This document shows positions 14,051 through 14,382 of a stretch of DNA of 14,382 nucleotides, piece by piece (position 1 is the first letter of the stretch; the number at the start of each line of letters is the position of its first letter). Below the pieces are notes generated by a model. It saw only the letters and a program-made list of their open reading frames with translations. It was not told where the DNA came from and made no database searches. The translations under genes and the position numbers were made by a program. Source of the DNA: JADDRA01 sp035553895 (GTDB lineage: Bacteria > Actinomycetota > Acidimicrobiia > Acidimicrobiales > CADCSY01); contig DATMJI010000205.1 in the NCBI GenBank assembly GCA_035553895.1, forward strand, positions 1 through 14,382, written 5' to 3'.

Positions 14051-14382
14051 GGCGCCAGGCCGGCGATCAGCGCCTGGCGCTGGGGATCCCCGCCGGCGCG
14101 ATGGGACCAGTACGCCGGCGAGCAGGCCGTACAGCGGCCCTCGTCGGCCCAGGCGTCGACACCGCCGGACGCCAGGGCCAGGCGCACGGCCTCCACCAGG
14201 TCCAGCGCCGGGCGACCGGCCACCGTGGTCGCCCGGACTCCGGGGCCGAGCGCCCGCTCCAGCCCGTCCAAGTCGCCGGCACCGAACTCGTAGCAGTGGG
14301 CCCGGATGCACGGCCCGACGACCGCCCGCAGGCTCGAACCCGCCCCCAGCCGCCGCATAGCCTCCAAGGCAGCTCCCACGAC
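14047..14382 (-). CDS. pgeF: Peptidoglycan editing factor PgeF (YfiH/laccase-domain family), 5' part outside window
   Basis: Only the C-terminal part, about 111 residues, is present; the frame is open to the window edge. It shows the family's end: EAMRRLGAGSSLRAVVGPCIRAHCYEFG with metal-site cysteine(s), DLVEAVRLAL, and the terminal CTACSPAYWSHRAGGDPQRQALIAGL that corresponds to CTxxxxxxFxSHRrdgxTGRxA. PgeF removes wrongly inserted L-serine from peptidoglycan precursors. The position between (presumably) ftsZ outside the window and yggS is the standard actinobacterial order, and the stop overlaps the yggS start by four bases. Confidence 0.92.
   Translation of the reverse strand, partial: VVGAALEAMRRLGAGSSLRAVVGPCIRAHCYEFGAGDLDGLERALGPGVRATTVAGRPALDLVEAVRLALASGGVDAWADEGRCTACSPAYWSHRAGGDPQRQALIAGLAP

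Overview
The window is very GC-rich, gene-dense bacterial DNA. The gene set points to an actinobacterium: the proteasome activator Bpa, the division run pgeF-yggS-sepF-yggT-divIVA that normally follows ftsZ, actinobacterial-style promoters placed directly on start codons, and a TraR/DksA-type zinc-finger gene beside lspA and rluD. A deep-branching actinobacterial class such as Acidimicrobiia is my guess, but this is inference. Nothing indicates phage, plasmid or IS content. The first 119 bases are a near-perfect fold-back that looks like a contig-end artefact.

Left part (1-2784): a broken bpa gene runs leftwards into the fold-back. Divergent from it is a probable two-gene operon: a secreted/membrane pentapeptide-repeat protein (578-2038) followed after 11 bases by a lipoprotein with a FecR-like domain (2050-2784). 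Middle (2923-6523): a leftward alkaline-phosphatase-superfamily phosphodiesterase, a divergent leaderless Rrf2-family regulator, then the leftward operon traR/dksA-like -> lspA -> rluD, in which lspA and rluD are coupled by a GTGA overlap. ileS (6661-9771) diverges from this operon and encodes an IleRS2-type enzyme with the altered GXHH signature motif.

Right part (9776-14382, all leftward): partial pgeF -> yggS (GTGA overlap) -> sepF -> yggT -> divIVA, the cell-division tail of the dcw region. It is followed by a 470-aa membrane protein with four copies of an acidic ~53-residue repeat and a histone-H1-like lysine/alanine tail. I do not recognise that protein as a named family. Because it lies directly behind divIVA and combines a membrane hairpin with a probable DNA-binding tail, it is the most interesting unexplained gene here.

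Several genes (ileS, rrf2, probably divIVA and the pentapeptide gene) have a TANNNT -10 box 5-8 bases before the start codon and so look leaderless. traR/dksA, sepF, yggT and the repeat protein have clear Shine-Dalgarno sequences. There is no gene-free stretch over 300 bases; the longest gaps are 170 bases (11189-11358), 138 bases (2785-2922) and 137 bases (6524-6660).
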